From: Anaerolineae bacterium
GTDB taxonomy: Bacteria; Chloroflexota; Anaerolineae; Anaerolineales; Anaerolineaceae
Assembly: GCA_016213455.1 (NCBI GenBank)
Contig: JACRAG010000469.1
Location: 1 to 7,014, forward strand
DNA length: 7,014 nt
Direction: 5' to 3'
Below, one piece after another: positions 5,598 to 7,014 of the stretch. The notes below the pieces were generated by a model that saw only the letters and a list, made by a program, of their open reading frames with translations, was not told the origin of the DNA and did no database searches. A program made the translations under genes and the position numbers. How positions within the stretch are numbered: the stretch's first letter is position 1; every line of letters begins with the position of its first letter.

Positions 5598-6296
5598 ATG
5601 ACCGTAATCACGATTTCACGTCAATACGGCAGCGGAGGGGATGAAATTGCCGAACGGGTAGCGAGTATTCTGGGATTTCGCCTATTCAGCAAGCTCCTGA
5701 TCCAGCGGGCTGCGCAGGAGTCCGGTCTGGCTGGCGAGGAAGCAGTGGATTATTCCGAGGATACCTATCGCGTCAAGAATTTCATCGAGCGGATCACCCA
5801 CTGGCCGGTGCCGATAGCGACCATTTCTGTGCCCAAGATGATGCCGGATGGAGAGGTTGGCTCAGAGAGTCACATCCTGCATGATGATCTGGCGATCAAC
5901 CTGGTCGAAAAGGCCGTGCGGGCAGCCTATGCGGCTGGCGGAATGGTCATCGTTGGCCGGGGTGGTCAGGTGATTCTACGCGACCAGCCGGATGTTCTGC
6001 ATGTGCGCATCGAAGCTCCCATGGAAGATCGGGTTCAGCGCATCAAGGAGCAGATCAAGCGCGAGCGCGGCGAATTCCAGGCAGACATCATCTTGCGCCG
6101 CAAGGCCCAGGATTTGATCGTCACGCGCGACTACACCTCGGCGGATTATCTCCGCCAGTACTACTCGATCAACTGGGACGACCCGAGCCTGTATCACATG
6201 ATCCTGAACACGGGCAAACTGAACGTCGATCAGGCTGCCGCTGTGGTGGTCGAGCTGTTCCATCAGATGGAGGGCGTGCGGCCGGTAGTTGCATAG
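5598..6296 (+). CDS. Cytidylate kinase-like family protein
   Basis: The product is 232 residues. The N-terminus ITISRQYGSGGDEIAERVA (residues 4-22) is the glycine-rich nucleotide-binding start of the cytidylate kinase-like family (Pfam Cytidylate_kin2). This family lacks the classic Walker A GK(S/T), as seen here. Other family marks are GGMVIVGRGGQVIL (114-127), VLHVRIEAP with following arginines (133-146), and the C-terminal stretch DYTSADYLRQYYSINWDDPSLYHMILNTGKL (178-208). It probably binds a nucleoside monophosphate and ATP in the cytoplasm, but the natural substrate is not established for this family and true CMP kinase activity should not be assumed. The ATG at 5598 is chosen because GGGAGG (5586-5591) lies 6 bases upstream; the open frame extends further upstream through the terminator without a usable start. 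Its own promoter and possible attenuator precede it, and a terminator follows. Confidence 0.85.
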   Translation: MTVITISRQYGSGGDEIAERVASILGFRLFSKLLIQRAAQESGLAGEEAVDYSEDTYRVKNFIERITHWPVPIATISVPKMMPDGEVGSESHILHDDLAINLVEKAVRAAYAAGGMVIVGRGGQVILRDQPDVLHVRIEAPMEDRVQRIKEQIKRERGEFQADIILRRKAQDLIVTRDYTSADYLRQYYSINWDDPSLYHMILNTGKLNVDQAAAVVVELFHQMEGVRPVVA

Positions 6297-6315
6297 CCTG
6301 AAAGGTTAACCTAAT

Positions 6316-6350
6316 CCACGCGCTGGATTGGTCCAGCGCGTGGGATTTTT
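6316..6350 (+). terminator. Intrinsic terminator after the cytidylate kinase-like gene
   Basis: CCACGCGCTGGA (6316-6327) pairs perfectly with TCCAGCGCGTGG (6332-6343) around a TTGG loop, followed by GATTTTT (6344-6350). It starts 19 bases after the stop codon. The minus-strand side lacks a T-run, so it serves only the plus-strand gene and not the convergent polX gene. Confidence 0.9.
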
Positions 6351-6368
6351 GATTCCTGCGTGGGCGTT

Positions 6369-7014
6369 TTATCCCCGCTTTTTCAACCAGTCCAGCAGAT
6401 CGGTCACATCCCAGGTATTGATCACCTTGTCGGGGGTCAAGCCGGCGCGGCGGGCGACCGACACCCCGTAGAGCATGTCGTCCATGCCGTTTGGGGCGTG
6501 CGCGTCGGTGTTGATGGTGATGGGGATGCCCAACCCGGCGGCATGGCGGGTGTGCGCGTCATCAGCGTCCAGGCGGGCCGGGTTGGCGTTGATCTCCAGA
6601 GCTGTGCCGTGCTGCACCAGCGCCTCATAAACCGCGGTCCAATCCAGGTCTGCGCCGGCGCGATCCGGGAGCAGCCGCCCGGTGGGGTGGGCGATGAAAT
6701 CGACATGCGGGTTGCGGATGGCGTTGAGCAGGCGCGCAGTGATTTGTTCGCGCGGCTGGCGCAGGCTGGCGTGCAGGGATGCGATCACCAGGTCGAGCTG
6801 CGCCAGGATTTCATCCGGGTAATCCATCTGCCCGTCTGAACGGATATCCACCTCTGCACCCTGCAGCAGGCGAATCTGGTCGCCCAGGCGGGACTGCACG
6901 GCGTCCAGCTCGGCGCGCTGGCGCGCCACATCTTCGGGCTTCATCCCGCCGACGATGCCCAGGTAACCGGAATGATCGGTGATCGCCAGGGCTTTGTAAC
7001 CGCGCCGGATGGCA
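6369..7014 (-). CDS. polX: DNA polymerase X, C-terminal PHP domain (N-terminus beyond right edge)
   Basis: The minus-strand frame is open from the window edge (7014) to the TAA at 6371-6369, about 215 codons. An internal ATG at 6944 is not the start, because conserved PHP sequence (YKALAITDHSGYLGIVGGMKPED) lies upstream of it. Metal-binding PHP motifs appear in order: ITDHS (6969-6983), GAEVDIRSDGQMDYPDEIL (Glu near 6852), LDLVIASLH (His near 6771), HVDFIAHPTGR (His near 6687), ALEINANPARLDADD and INTDAH (Asp/His near 6498-6506). This order and wording closely match the PHP phosphoesterase domain at the C-terminus of bacterial PolX, which supplies 3'-5' exonuclease activity in base-excision repair. 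The Pol beta-like polymerase domain would lie off the window. A stand-alone PHP hydrolase is the alternative. The gene is convergent with the cytidylate kinase-like gene. Confidence 0.85.
   Translation of the reverse strand, partial: AIRRGYKALAITDHSGYLGIVGGMKPEDVARQRAELDAVQSRLGDQIRLLQGAEVDIRSDGQMDYPDEILAQLDLVIASLHASLRQPREQITARLLNAIRNPHVDFIAHPTGRLLPDRAGADLDWTAVYEALVQHGTALEINANPARLDADDAHTRHAAGLGIPITINTDAHAPNGMDDMLYGVSVARRAGLTPDKVINTWDVTDLLDWLKKRG

Overview
The window looks like a piece of chromosome from a GC-rich free-living bacterium. Gene content and protein style (an NfeD/flotillin pair, a cytidylate kinase-like protein, a PHP-domain DNA polymerase X, an Isf-type iron-sulfur flavoprotein and a short-form GH35 enzyme) fit Chloroflexota, perhaps Anaerolineae. 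That placement is an inference from general familiarity and not a computed assignment. No tRNA, rRNA, CRISPR array, transposase or phage gene is visible.

Layout. Positions 1-1664 hold two genes on the minus strand that probably form one transcript: an Isf-like flavoprotein (1011-1664), then a GH35-type beta-galactosidase (1-966) that runs off the left edge. Positions 1665-2086 are a divergent non-coding region with a dense cluster of inverted repeats (about 1823-1976) and a likely promoter for the next gene. A 12-helix MFS transporter (2087-3295) follows on the plus strand and ends in a strong intrinsic terminator (3320-3357). A perfect TATAAT box sits just after the terminator, only six bases before the start codon of an NfeD-like membrane protein (3373-3954), which suggests a leaderless mRNA. 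Next comes a flotillin (4010-5422), in the same order as known nfeD-flotillin operons.

After the flotillin stop there is an extended -10 promoter (5444-5474) and a leader of roughly 120 bases. The leader contains an intrinsic terminator just upstream of the ribosome binding site of a cytidylate kinase-like gene (5598-6296). An earlier near-copy of one terminator arm can pair with the other arm, so the leader has the layout of a transcription attenuator. A second clean terminator (6316-6350) separates this gene from a convergent minus-strand gene (6369-7014, open at the right edge) encoding the C-terminal PHP domain of DNA polymerase X.

How the genes work together. NfeD and flotillin should form a membrane-microdomain module. 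The flavoprotein and glycosidase look co-transcribed, and the MFS exporter or importer is divergent from them, so a sugar-related link is possible but unproven. The most promising leads for something undescribed are the candidate attenuator before the cytidylate kinase-like gene, the inverted-repeat island with two competing folds, and the leaderless nfeD promoter abutting a terminator.
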